From positions 32,524,998 through 32,588,997 of the forward strand of contig OZ022576.1 in assembly GCA_963669155.1 (NCBI GenBank): a DNA stretch of 64,000 nt. Reading direction: 5' to 3'. Origin of the DNA: Arbacia lixula. Its lineage: Eukaryota; Echinodermata; Echinoidea; Arbacioida; Arbaciidae. Shown here piece after piece: positions 40,066 through 53,700 of the stretch (position 1 is its first letter; each line of letters begins with the position of its first letter). The notes below the pieces were generated by a model that saw only the letters and a program-made list of their open reading frames with translations, was not told the origin of the DNA and did no database searches. The position numbers were made by a program, and so were the translations under genes.

Positions 40066-43000
40066 CATAAATATGGGAGGTTGGAACATTTAAGTACATT
40101 AATTAATGGCATGTTTGGTGGAATTACCCGTTTTCGTTCTCTAGGTCATCTTACTTGATTAAGTAAATTGTGGCTTGAAAAAAGAAGCATTTGATGTAGA
40201 TATGAAAGCATAGACTTACCGGCTCCCCGACATCTCCATCATTACCATTCGCTCCGGGAGTTCCCTATGACAAAAATGAAGAAAAGAGGTCAAAATGAAG
40301 CTGTCGTGAGTACTGCATATCATCTCGAGATGTACGTATGATTTACACCCCCCCCCCTCTCTGTCTCTCTCTCTCTCTCTCTGTCCCACTCTGTCTTCGT
40401 CTCACTATATGTATATGCCTCCCCCCCCCCCCCTTATTTCACGTTCAGCCAGTCAGCCCCTTCTTTCTTATCCCTTCTCTTTCAACATGTTCAATACTTC
40501 TATCCCTCTCCATCCTTTCGCATGTGCCACCCAATAATTCTTGCTCTTTCTTCCCTTCTTGAATGATAATAACATTGATATTAATGATTATTAATGATAT
40601 TAATGAAAATGTTCCTACTACCAATAAAATGAATTATTATCACAAAAATAACGCTAATAGTAATAATAGTAAGCACAGCAATAATAATATTAAAGATTGT
40701 GATATATGAACCAACACCTTCTGCACCTCATCTTCGGATTACGGAGGGTCTCAAAATACATTTGGTTTTACCTTCACACTACCAAGTTTCCCCATCAAGA
40801 TTCACTTGCTACATATATACATGCCGATTGAGATAAAACTGTTAAACACTTACTGGTAACCCTGCTGATCCAGCGGTTCCTCGCTTACCAGGCTCACCGA
40901 TCAACCCTGGCGCACCCAGCGTTCCCTGCTCTCCAGCCATGCCGGTGACTCCCTACAAGGACAAAACATAATCATGTATCATTTGATGAACATTTCGCAA
41001 TTGAAAAGCATACTGGAACATTCAATGTTCAAAACTACTTTTATTATCATCACTTTTTTATTATTATGGATGTCCCGTAAGTACTCTATTATGAGTAACT
41101 TCCTTTAAGATTAATTCTTTGTTTAATAGTGAAATATTTTGTGTCACCTTGTCCAATATATTACTTCTTTGTTTTTATCTTAAGACTGCGTGTGTGAGTT
41201 ACAGCGAATTAATTCACATTTGTGGACCCTGACCCACACGCTGTCTCTTTCTGTCATCTTTATTCCATTATATTGTGTCCTTAGGTTTGTTATCCGTGTA
41301 TTTTCAAAAAAACTGATTACAATAAAAATTATAATAACAATAATAATGATAATATAGGTCAAGAAAAATCATGTTCATAGTTGACAAAATATGTTTCTTC
41401 ACTCAGTATTTCCTGATTCCCTTTATGCTAATTTCACTCTGTAACATTCACGGCACTTATTTGTTTGTCTATACGTGATGTGCAGTCAGTCAGTTTTGCG
41501 CACACTTGTGCGCAAATCGAATAATGACTGAAGAGATTCGTCAATACGGAATGCGCTTTCCCTCTACTCGAATTGAATTGCATGCCATATATTCATTATA
41601 TTGAGCCTGAAAATTACACAGTGGAAATATTTCGGAATCAGCAAATCTCGGTTTGTCTGTCTGTCTCTTCTCTCCGTTCTGCTCCGCTCTACATTTTACC
41701 TTAGCTCCTTGAATTCCCAGAGCTCCCATAGGCCCGATTGCTCCGGTCTTTCCCTACAAAGAAGAAAAACAACTTGAATCAGAAAATCTTATTAATTATT
41801 ACAAACAATGTAAAGACGATTTAACCAAGTGTATAGTAGGTATACAAATATTTAGGGTAGATAAAGCTAAGGCCACTTTTCGAAGTATTGAAGTACATTT
41901 ACAATAACAGGTTACACTACAACGTGTTTTAGGCAACTCATCTTCCATTGAGGAAGTGAAATGTTGAAAACATGTTAAGATAAGCTTTTAACTCCCAGTT
42001 CCTTACTTCGATTTGGCTTTGAATTGATTAATCAACATATACACGATCGTAATTATGTGGGGTACGGTATAAACATGTGCATGTACCAGGAATGCTAAGG
42101 CGACGTGTCAGTGCTGTTTATTTGGTAGCCACCGAACAATCAGTGGCAGTGACGTCGGTAGTTTTGAGCTTTTTAAAGTTACAAGGATTAATTCACAAAT
42201 CATTGAATTGATATGGTCACGATATGTTTCTTGTCACCTGAATAATACTCTCCACCATAAGGATTTGATACATGTATAGGGAATACCATTCCACTCAAAA
42301 TCAGTATCCCGCTAGGAAGATGGAAAGATACAGCACTTACACAGCAGTAGCATACAATTCAACTCATCATCTTTGAATTAACTATCTCGCCAAACCAGCG
42401 AGTTCATTCATACAAATATTAATTTTGTCTATTGAAATGAAGAAGAGCCTATTGGATTTACGAGAGTGTAAAACTTACTGGTTCTCCAATACCACCCTTC
42501 TCGCCAGCAGATCCACGTTCGCCCTGGAAAGACAAAGACCGAGTGTATTCATGAAATGCTGTTATTTTGTTCATATATTTAATGGTTTATTTCATTAAAA
42601 TTATAAGAAGGCTTACATTTATCTTAGACATCTCAACAGCTCAAATAGTTACGATAGTCAGTTGAACTTTTCATCGACTTTAATATCAAAATCTTCCACC
42701 GGTATCCTTTTTAATTTAGAAATATGATTAGTGTTTCAGTGGCAATTGTTCATTTTGCTCTTGGCGTTTCTCATGTCGCGCAGTCTATAAAACGCACTAT
42801 GCGAAAACAGAACTAAGAATCTTTATCAAATCGCCCAACATATTTGAAGTGGACATTATGTGTGTTGCTAAGAGTAAATTCCACGACTCTGCAGTACAGC
42901 CGTGAGAAAATCTCCTGTATAATTCCAGTGACATACAAGCGGACAGACGGATTATTACCATGTATAAACAATTTCACACGAAGTATTTTTCTATTACAAT

Positions 43001-43481
43001 TCAACTTACCGGCTGTCCCTTCGTTCCTGCTTTCCCTTGAGCACCGGTCAGTCCACGAGGTCCCTGGTTAAAACGAGAAAGATTTGCAAGAAATTGTGAT
43101 AATAACACATTTAAAAAATCCCAATGGAAGACATTTTACACCTTTTTCAAAACAGTGTTATAGTAATGTGAAGGAATAAAGGAGATCCATAGAATAGCGC
43201 GATTATGACTGTACTCGAAAATCGGTAAGAGTTCATTGATTTTGGTAAACGTGTTATTCGTGCTATCACGAATTATTTACACAATCCATTCCGTTTTTAA
43301 ACGGAAAAGGAAGAAATATAAATTACATATTGTTATAATCATTATTACTATAATTTTCATTATCATTATTATTTGTATATTATTTTCATTAATATTCTTA
43401 GTATCATAGTTCTTCTTCTACTTCGTTCTCTTCTTCTCCTTCATCTTCTTCTTCTCTTCTTCTCCTTCTTCTTCTTCTTCC

Positions 43482-43513
<32 letters not shown>

Positions 43514-44746
43514 TTATTATCATTAGCATTATCATTAGCATAATTCTTATCATTATTAGCATTAATAGTATCATCATCATCATTGTCATTATCGTTATTA
43601 TTATTATTATTGTCATCATCATCAATCGTGGAAAACCGTGAAGAGGAACAATGCGAGATGAGCGTGATACTTACAATCATACCGGGAGTACCAGCCTTGC
43701 CGCTGGATCCATGCATGCCGTTCTTCCCGGCTTTCCCGGCGTCACCGCGAGCCCCAGTCCTGCCAATCATACCCTGTGAGGGAGGGGTGATGGAAACGAG
43801 GGAGAATAGTTAATCAAGTTTCAAGTGTTAAGTTTATTTGTGTTACTCACTGGATAAAATACAATAAAAACAAAAACGATGAATACAAATATGTAAACAA
43901 AGTAAACATGAGTGGGTAGCAGCCAGGAAGAACGGAGCCTTATTGACAGCTGACCCTTCCGCATACATTATTCAGATCGACACAAAATAGTAATTTTCAG
44001 TGATTACCTTTTTAGATTTGTTTTTAAATTATTAGAAGAACATAACATTTTGATATAAGGGATAATTTATTCCACACCTTCGGCCATTGAAATGATATTG
44101 ACTATTGATTTTATTGTGTACTTCAAGAAGGTTGACTGAATGAACAATAATTCCCGAAACGCAAGACAATGTGTTGAAGATAAATGTTTTTCAAAATATG
44201 ATTCTAAGTTATTATATCACATACAAAGCGTAAAGTTTAAGGTATTCTTGCATTACTTCATATCTTAATGAATCCTAATTTTCAATTTTTCAATATGTAC
44301 ATTGATGTTGAGTCATGCTTGTAAATATATTAAAATCTGTTCAAAATTTTGTTGTTAAACAAAATACTGTATAATTCACTGTTCAGCCATGTCAAATATG
44401 TTTATCTAAAGGAAATTAGATGCTCTCAAATCGTTGAATTGTTTTATTCATGATCGAGATACGTGTTTAATTGAATCAAATATTGATATTAATGACATCT
44501 GTGCCATTGATGCATTTTGCCTCAATTAATACATTCATATCCCATGGATTATTATCCTGTATTGCACAATAATGGGCATGATGGGGAAATGATGACATAG
44601 TTACAATAAACATGTGAACACCTAACAAACGATATTCTGCAGAATGGTAGCAAGATGCTGATAAACATGAGGCCAGGTGCAAGATTTAAGATCCAAAGTG
44701 ATTTTTTCCCACAAAGAAAAATACATAAAATCAAAATGTACCTGTA

Positions 44747-44777
<31 letters not shown>

Positions 44778-47700
44778 CTGTATATATATATATATATATA
44801 TATACGAAAGTAAAGGTGACTACGAACATTAGTGAGGAAAAAATAACAATGTTCATACTAACAGTCCATCCTTTGTGCCCCTCTGCTCCGGGGACTCCAG
44901 GGGTGCCAGCTGCGCCCTGTCATGAAACAACCAATCAGGACGGAGGCATTAACAGAGAGCGCCCTCACATAGCTTACTTAGTTACCATTTGTCATTCTAT
45001 GTGACGTATATGCAACGTATATAATAATATCAATAGGAAATAAAGTGCATTAGTAAGCACCTGTAATTGATACGTGACATTGTGAAGGGAACAGTACATT
45101 ATGATATCATTTGATATCATTGTTGAAAGATAATGACGAGTGGCTAGAATGAGACGAACATGATGGAGAGATGATACGAAATGTGAAGAGTGGAAGATGG
45201 AGGTGGAAGGAGAGATGGAGGAGGAAAATGAGTAGGAGTAATCATGATCGCAGCAGCTGGTATACATGAAGTCGGCATTGGTAAATATTACGTAATACAT
45301 GGATGAACCAATTTACAGAATATACTTCAACTGATTATGGGGGAATGATACAACGAGATACTATTTGGAGTGCATGTCAATATTGTGACCACGTACATCA
45401 GATTAATCACGGTAAAGTAGCAGAAACAGGTATTGTTTTGGAGAGTAGTCCTGTGTACTCATGTCTCGAGTGTAAGAATCATCTTTATATTTTTAACTCA
45501 CGTCTCGGCCTGGTTCGCCTGCGAAACCGAGTTGTCCGGGGCTGCCGTTCTTGCCCTGTAAGAAAGACATCAACGAGAATGTGAGAATTAGAGGATTGAC
45601 ACCCAAAATGTAAAGACTGGGTGCTTAAGATATGAAAAACTCAAATATTTTTTTCGTGAACTTAAATGTATAAACCAAAAACAATGATAAAGATATCAAA
45701 AACATTTTTTTTAAACGGTATATTATATCCTTTAGCTAAGTTCAACTCAGTTATTTATTGTTTATTCCAATTGCCACATTGCTTTCAAGATATAAATCTA
45801 ATTTGATCATGATATTCACTCACGTCCTTTCCATCTGGACCGTTTTCTCCACGGGATCCTGGTGGTCCGGGCGGGCCCTGGAAATGAGAGGAGAGGGTCA
45901 CATGACTAATCGCACGATATCACACCACGAAAACACGTGATAGCACAGATGGTACACTACTGATTACTGCCATCTATTCAAAGTACATGATAAGGCAAAT
46001 ATAAAATCATAATTATAAAATAGATACAAGTAATGAAAAGTAGAAATGTTTTGAAAATGACCTCACCTAATTTTACATTCTTTGTTATAACAAACTCTAT
46101 AATGGTATAAAACGTGGGGGCTACCATTTTTTAAAAATGAGCTAGATGAAATGAAAACATTGAAATTACATACGGATACATATGTATAATTATGTGCATT
46201 GAGATGAGAATCTATACAATTCAAACAATCATCTAACTGATTTAAAGTAAACATTAAAAAAATATATCAGAAACAACCATGGAGCTTCAAAATATTTGCC
46301 TGTGTATATACCACACTACGCTATTTGGATTTTAAATTCATCAAAAAGATAAAACGCTTGACATCTTCAAATTAGTTTATACGGATATTACTGATTGAGC
46401 GGAGACCATTAAAGACAGGGTGTCCCATTTGCAAAAGTCATGAAACTCAGCAGTGTATGAAATCCCACAGTCACAGCTTCACGAACAAAAGTGAAAAACT
46501 ATCTGTGTGTACGTTTGAAACCCATCGACCATAGTCTACATAATCGTATTGTCCCTGTCAGCGCGCGATGCGGGCGTTGCTTCCATTGAACGCATGCATA
46601 GTGGAGCGGTCTCCTGTCTCTAGGCTATAGATTTTGGACGAAACCCGCCCAAAATCTCCTCAAAATCTAGCCATCACTATAGTTTCGCTTAAAGTCAGTT
46701 TCCAGTTCTATTATTAGGACGGGATGCTCTGACACAGTATCTTCTTCCATTTTTATTGGATTTTTGTTAATGTTTTCTCTTCGACCTGCAAAAGGGACAC
46801 CCTGTTTAGTAAGGTATGGTAGAATTACGATAGGTCCGGGGTCTCCAGTAGAACCAGGGGGTCCACGCATTCCGGCTGGTCCCTGTGCAATGGAGGAGAA
46901 AGAATTACGAATGATTACGAAGATTATGAAAATGATGAAGATGATTTCGAACACGAAGAGATCGAACATCAAAATGAAATACATCAAAAGAAAGATAAAG
47001 AGACGAGGAGAGAAGAGAAGAAGAGGGAAGATGAGGTATGATACGGTGGAGAAAGGGGTAATATGATTTTCATTCGACTTTTCGCCTTCCGCTTAGTTTT
47101 GAATTTTGTAGGCTTGTTGTCGCTTTTTATGTTTTTCAAAATATTTGTATGTACCTGTAGATTGGTCTGCTGTTATGAGGCTTTTTGTTCTTTTCATGCT
47201 GTAACCATCTCATATCACGTTTTACATTTATATTGGATGGTTTTATTTATATCATTTAAACAGTAAATTATTATTGTAAAAGAGAGCAGATTTTTAACTT
47301 GAACGTGAAATAACAGCAGGCATCTAAATAGGGTGAAATTACTACTTCATACTCTTGCAAATGATCACTTGTCTTTATAAAGTGCAATGTTGCCACACAT
47401 ATTTGTCAAATGCGGGATTATAATCAAATCAAATTAATTCAAATCAACGGATTTACCATCTTCCAAATATACATACACTGTATTTCAATATAAGTAGACG
47501 AAATTTGAAGAAGAATGAAAAAAAAGTACTCACCCGTGATCCACGGGTACCGGTATAACCTGCGGTACCAGCTCGACCCTGAATGAACAATGGAAAATAC
47601 CAGAAATTATGTTTATTTAGTAAACATAAATAATAACATAAGCTCCAGCATATGCTTTCTATCTCGCATTAGCACAAATATTGTACATTGCGCTTATTGT

Positions 47701-50700
47701 GAAGCTCTTAATAGAAGATTCTATAGGAGAAATCATGGCATATCAATACAAATTAGTTGGGGATATGAACTTCTGTGCCATAGATTAGAGTACTAATAAA
47801 CTCAAATAGTGTGAATTGCGCTTATTATGAAGGTCTGTAGAGAAGCTAGGGTTTAAATAATAGAATCCCTAATGATAAAGGACTTAACTTCTGTGACATG
47901 GATTAGACTGAAAAGAAATGTATTTTTTCTATGAAAAAATATGAGAGTTTCTCACGACTCGGACGTTCTGGAACTGGTAGGGTGCAGTCATGCCGGCCCA
48001 GCTAGGGCCCTTCTGAGTCTGGGCAGGAGCGGCAGCATCACCGGGGGGTCCGGGAGGCCCAGGGGGGCCGGGGGGTCCTCCTCTGCCAGCTGTTCCATCT
48101 CGACCGTCCTCTCCCTGAACGGAGAAGTGGACAGATGAAACATTCATGACGTCACAACAACATCGCCATTAAGTGTCACCTATTGCAATCTAAGTTTGTC
48201 TTACATCTTATGTTAATCCTTAGAATGATACAAAGAGAACAGCTCGATTTCAGAGAACGCATTATGACTTATGATTTATGAATTCATAATGAAAAGACTC
48301 TTTCAAAATATATTGAATAATCTTAGTTAGCCCAGTGGCACCATCTTTAAAAGAATCAAAATCACATGTCACTGTTCACGCTCCAAATTTTGTAATGAAA
48401 TATTCGAAGAATGATACAAGACTACCCATTATGTTCCCCTAGCTAGGTGATAACTTTTGACGAGTTATTTCTCCCAACACTTTCCAAAGAGAAGACTTAC
48501 TCGGTTGCCAGCGGGTCCAGCGGGTCCATTGGGGCCACGTCGTCCACGGTAACCCTAGCAACGGAGAATTCGAAAATGATACAGTTGAATGCTCATCACA
48601 ATGTGCATAGTAGCATGTTATAGGGAACTCGTGAGCTGGGCATTTATTGTTTATGCATTGTCCATTTGTTCTGTTTATGGAATTGTTTACCTTACATTAA
48701 TACGCACATGTAACAGGTAACAACAATGGATGAACACAGTACTTACTTGTTCCCCTGTACAAACACACGCATTCATTGTTTTAACCACGATCAGTTCAAT
48801 CAATTGAATTTGCTCGTACAGTTATATTTAACTGTATTGCGAATTTTCTATGCAGTACATGTCCACTATTGATTGTAAAATGATTCATAGGCGATAGGAT
48901 AACAACAGTGCACCATTATTAACTATACAATGAACGCATGAAAACCAGTAAAACAAGTACATTTATATCATATGTAATTCTTTAAGAAAGTATGTGATCA
49001 CATGATGTACTCACATCTACGCCGGGTAATCCAGGCCGTCCACGTGGTCCTACCATGCCAGGCTATGAATTTAATACAGACATCGAAAACCACAATAAAC
49101 ATCTCTCTACGGAAACATTTTTGAACCCCTTTAACCCCTACATTACCTAGTCTTGAACACTGAATTGAGTTTATACACATCCCCGTGCCATTGGCGATGA
49201 GCGGTTTAAGACAACATGCCTGTCTTTTGCTCTGTCATTTGCCCTGTAGTGTCTTTACAATAATGCGTAGATAATTTGTGTAACACCTTCTTTGGGAAGT
49301 TTGCGTGTACTGATTTTATTTTCGATGCTTTTGTTTCATTGGTCAAATTTAAACAAAACAATACAGAAAAATAAGTTACATGTCTATTTTAAGAAATGGT
49401 CTATCCACTTTAACTGTTTTGTTTTTTTTTGTAGTTTGTGCAATAATATATTGTCCTCACCATTCTCAACATTTCAATGTGCATATACCCCTGGAAAATA
49501 TGTCATATCTTTGCCTATCACAGTAGCATTTGATTATCATTGAGTTGAGCAATAGTAGTTTCGCCCTCTCTCTTGCTCTTGTGTTTGTGTATATGTTTGT
49601 TGTATTTGTTCGTTTGGTAAGTTGTTTGGCATTTCTAATAGGTGTTCAGAGAATGTTAACACTTATGAAAAATAATTTTCATTTTGGGACAAATTTGGAC
49701 CTAAATATGATTAAGTGTGTATCAGATAATGTATACAGGGGCTAGTTGCTTAACAGTTACCATTCTGTGGAAATTTTTCATTGATTGGCTCTTGCGCAAT
49801 GTTATCATGGTAGTTACCATCAATAGTAAGGTTTATGCAACGGGGCCCGGAAGACAGCAATACCCATTGTACGATACACTTGTCAATCCACTAACAACTG
49901 CCAATTGTGTTTGAAATATCTGTTTTCAAGATGAACTTGACAGTGAGGAATACTCACAGGAATCTCGAAAGGTTCTCCCTTAGCTCCCTTAGGGCCCTTC
50001 CTGCCTTCAACCTGCAGGTAATAACATATACTCAAGTGAATGTTACATCTGGGTAGATTGATGTAAAACACGTGCCTTTTTAAGTGTGTTACAGTTTTAA
50101 ATATCTTCTTTATTTTAATAGAAGTGATTATATACATTGTTAAGCTTTTGTTAACCTAATCCGATAAACCCAACTACGTGATTGTAAGGGAACGTAGTGA
50201 TGAATACTACGGGACCCCTAATCTAGTTTAGTCGCTTTGACATGACAGCATGACAATGCGCCCTATTCTCGCTTGATATCAATATACCAGGAATAAATCA
50301 TCTCAACATGATAAATTCAAGGTCGGGTGATGACGACAGAATAGTTCTACCATTATGACGGCTCAGAATCGTTAACACTTCGGTGTACCTTTAATCCAAG
50401 AACGTGTCTTATTCTTCTTTAGCTTTGTGTACACAAATCAAATTTTGAAGAAGAGGTTAAGAAATGACGGGTAAAGGAAGGAGGAACAGCTGAAACTTAT
50501 ACTCACAGGTGGGGGGTCTATATGAAGACATCAGAACAGTCAGGAAGGCACGGTCGTCATAGAGACGAAGAAAATAGAAAGTTCGAGTTAGCAAATCGTC
50601 TTACCAGTCACGAGTTTCGCGAACACACAAACATATCTTACCTGCTGCATACTTTGATGTTTCAGGCTAGGTGGAACATTTCAACATCTAAAAAATGAAG

Positions 50701-53700
50701 ATTTCAACTGGAGATTTGCCACATATACATATTAGATCAGTAAGAATGTAGAAAGTAGCTCAACATTCAACATCATGCTTCATTCCGAAGTGATTTAGTT
50801 GTGTTTGCAAGAATAGTCAAATCATCTGAAAATGAGAGTACAATTCGACATGACAATGAATCATCGTATTAAGACGTTTTTATGTTAAAATATTAGAGGT
50901 TTCAAGGGAATGAGTGATGAGTTAGTTCCAGTTTAATTTGGATGGATGAGACATGAAGGGAAGGAAACATATAAGTTTTATGGGGTCGGGACTAGGGGTA
51001 GGAAGCATGCAATTCTACATTACGTGACTCGCTCGATGCGTAGACATGGGTCTAGACTACAAGCAATCTGTCTAAAGAGAAAAGACTATAAAAAAAAAGT
51101 AAACAACAACAAAACACGATATGACATGAACAAAGCAATTAGTGAACATTACCATACTCAAACGATAACGATTTGTGGATGTCTTCTATGGGTACTTTAT
51201 AACAGTTATATGGCACATTTTGGGGTTGATTCTAAAAAACAAACCTATTGACAGGCACGAACTTTGGGGGACTACGCGTTACCTGCTGGCTCTAATTTCT
51301 ACCGATAAGCTGAAAACGTGCCGACAACAACAACCGGAAGCAGCTTACCAGCCTTGGCACAACGAATTAATTTACAACTAGTGAGAGAATCGTCTCTCGT
51401 GCCCTTCATAGAGAAATCGGAAGAGGAGCTCTCATGCTTGGTTAATTCGACGCATATGTAGTAGTCCTCCTCGCAGTTGACGTCTGCCCCGTTTACGGTG
51501 GCCTCCAAGTTGCGGAACACCATCGTGTTTCCCGCGCCCAGGTCTCGGCTGGCGTCAGCGGGTCCCAGGGTCTGCTGGTTCAGGATGTCCCTGCGACCTG
51601 ACCCATCGCCGCTGTTGGACACGAAGGTCTCCAGACGCCACAGGTTGTTCCCTTCGGCGTCTCCTCCGTTGGGGTTGGAGTCAACTCTGATGTCGAAGTT
51701 CAGGTCAGTGGGGCCGTCCCCGATCTCATCATCAGAGTTCAGGGAGAGTTTGGTGTTATCAATCAACACACCTGCATCAGAGAAAATGTATGGAGAAATT
51801 GATCAGCGTAAACAGGTTATATATTTTGCCACAATATCACATACACACATATTATCATACTCATAAATAGAGAGAGAGAGAGAGTGAGAGAAATGGATTA
51901 AGATATAACTCCATCCTCTCCAGTTGCCACATGCTCAATCAATGAAACAGCGAAGCATTTGATTTGATTGACTGAAGTGAATTACTGTAGTGTGATCCGT
52001 ATCTAAAAATTGAATTTCTTTATGAACCTTTGTTCAATTTACACTCCAGTAAATATCCCGGAAACAATTTAGGTTTATATGGGTGCAACTTACCTTCACA
52101 ATTTAATTCGAAGCAGTCTACCAGAACATCTTCGTTAGGCTTAGCAATGAACTGGAAGTCAGGGCTAGCGTATTCGCCCTTTCGTAACTCAGAGCAGAAG
52201 TAAACGATTTCGTTACAGGTCAGGCCCGTCATATCGAAGTTGGTGTCTACAGCTCCATAGCGGATGTTCTCCCCAGGGGCGGCAGGTCTGTCCTTCTGAA
52301 ACTGGGTAAAAGTGTAAGCCGTCTCAGGCTTGTATCTCGTGCCCCGGCCATCTGGGAACGTGCTGCCGAATGTGGTGAGCTCCCAGAGATCTCTACCCTG
52401 GGCTTTGCCGCTGGATGGATCGGCGATAGCTGTCATATCGTATAGGATACGGTTGTTTCGAGTTCCCTCGTTTACACGGCCATTGCCAAGAAGCTCGGTC
52501 GTCACGTCTGTCACTATCACAGCTGTTGTGTGCAATGAGTAAAAGAGATACTTTATGAACTGAGCCAGTATGAACCAAATAAATATACTGTTGGGGCTGG
52601 GGAGGAGATGATTCGTGGGATAATGTGTTAAGATTATTTTTACGTTGTCGATAGCGCTTTGCGTTGTAAGAATAGAGGAGATGATCAACTTGTGGCGTAC
52701 GTTCCAGTCTAACATATCACCCTAATTGATTGATGGTTGGATTGACGAGGTAAAGTTCCGCCCCAGTTTGTTGCAAATAAACATAGCCAAATACAACTTA
52801 CGTCTTCGGCATGGTTGTTCCTTGCAGCTAATGATAACATCGCCTCCGCCCTGGATCTCGAATTCGTAGTCAGGATTAGCCCGCAGACCCTTCGAGAATT
52901 CCAGGCACAGCCAGCGATACTCAGAATCACATCCAATCTGTGACAGGTCAAACTCAGTAGCAAGATTCTTCAGCTCCAGAGGTTCTCCACCACCCGCGGC
53001 AGGGGTCGATGACTCTGCTCTGTCCAGGATCTGGCGCATGTAGCCGAGACGAGGTCCGCTGCCTTGAGGCGAGGTTGAGCCAAAGACACCGATACGCCAT
53101 AGACCATCCCCAGAAGCAGACCCACTGTCGGGCAACGTGTCAAGGTCGACATTGAAGACCACATTGTCAGGTTCGTCCGCAGTGACAGGTCCTTGTGGCG
53201 TCATATCCCAATCCAGATCCGTGAAGATAATTCCTAAGAAAATATAATGCACAGTTGTAAATACGATTGAAGTGGAAATTACAGTTATGAATTAGGTCTC
53301 CGATGTATTCGTATCAACGTCACCAGACAAGCCAGAATAACATTAGAGTACGTAAATGTCTGTTGACATTGTTGCTTATAGCCAACCAATGTGCCAAGCA
53401 TTTAGTTCATATCAATGTGTTTGCCTGAAAATTATTACACTATATGTGTTTTAAAATAAATTTGTTTTCACCTTTACAAGCCCCATCGGGCACCTCAAAA
53501 CAGCTCCTCAACACCGATTCGTCCGGGATTCCCGTGAACATGAACTCCGGCTGCGACTGTGGATCTCTGTTAACCTCGTTGCAAATGTATTTGACTTGGG
53601 GACATCTGAGGCCTGTCATGTCGAAGTTTGTAACCAAGGGCACAAAGTCCAGGGTATCTCCGGAATTCATGACAGGTAGAGCAGCAAAGTATCCAGACAG

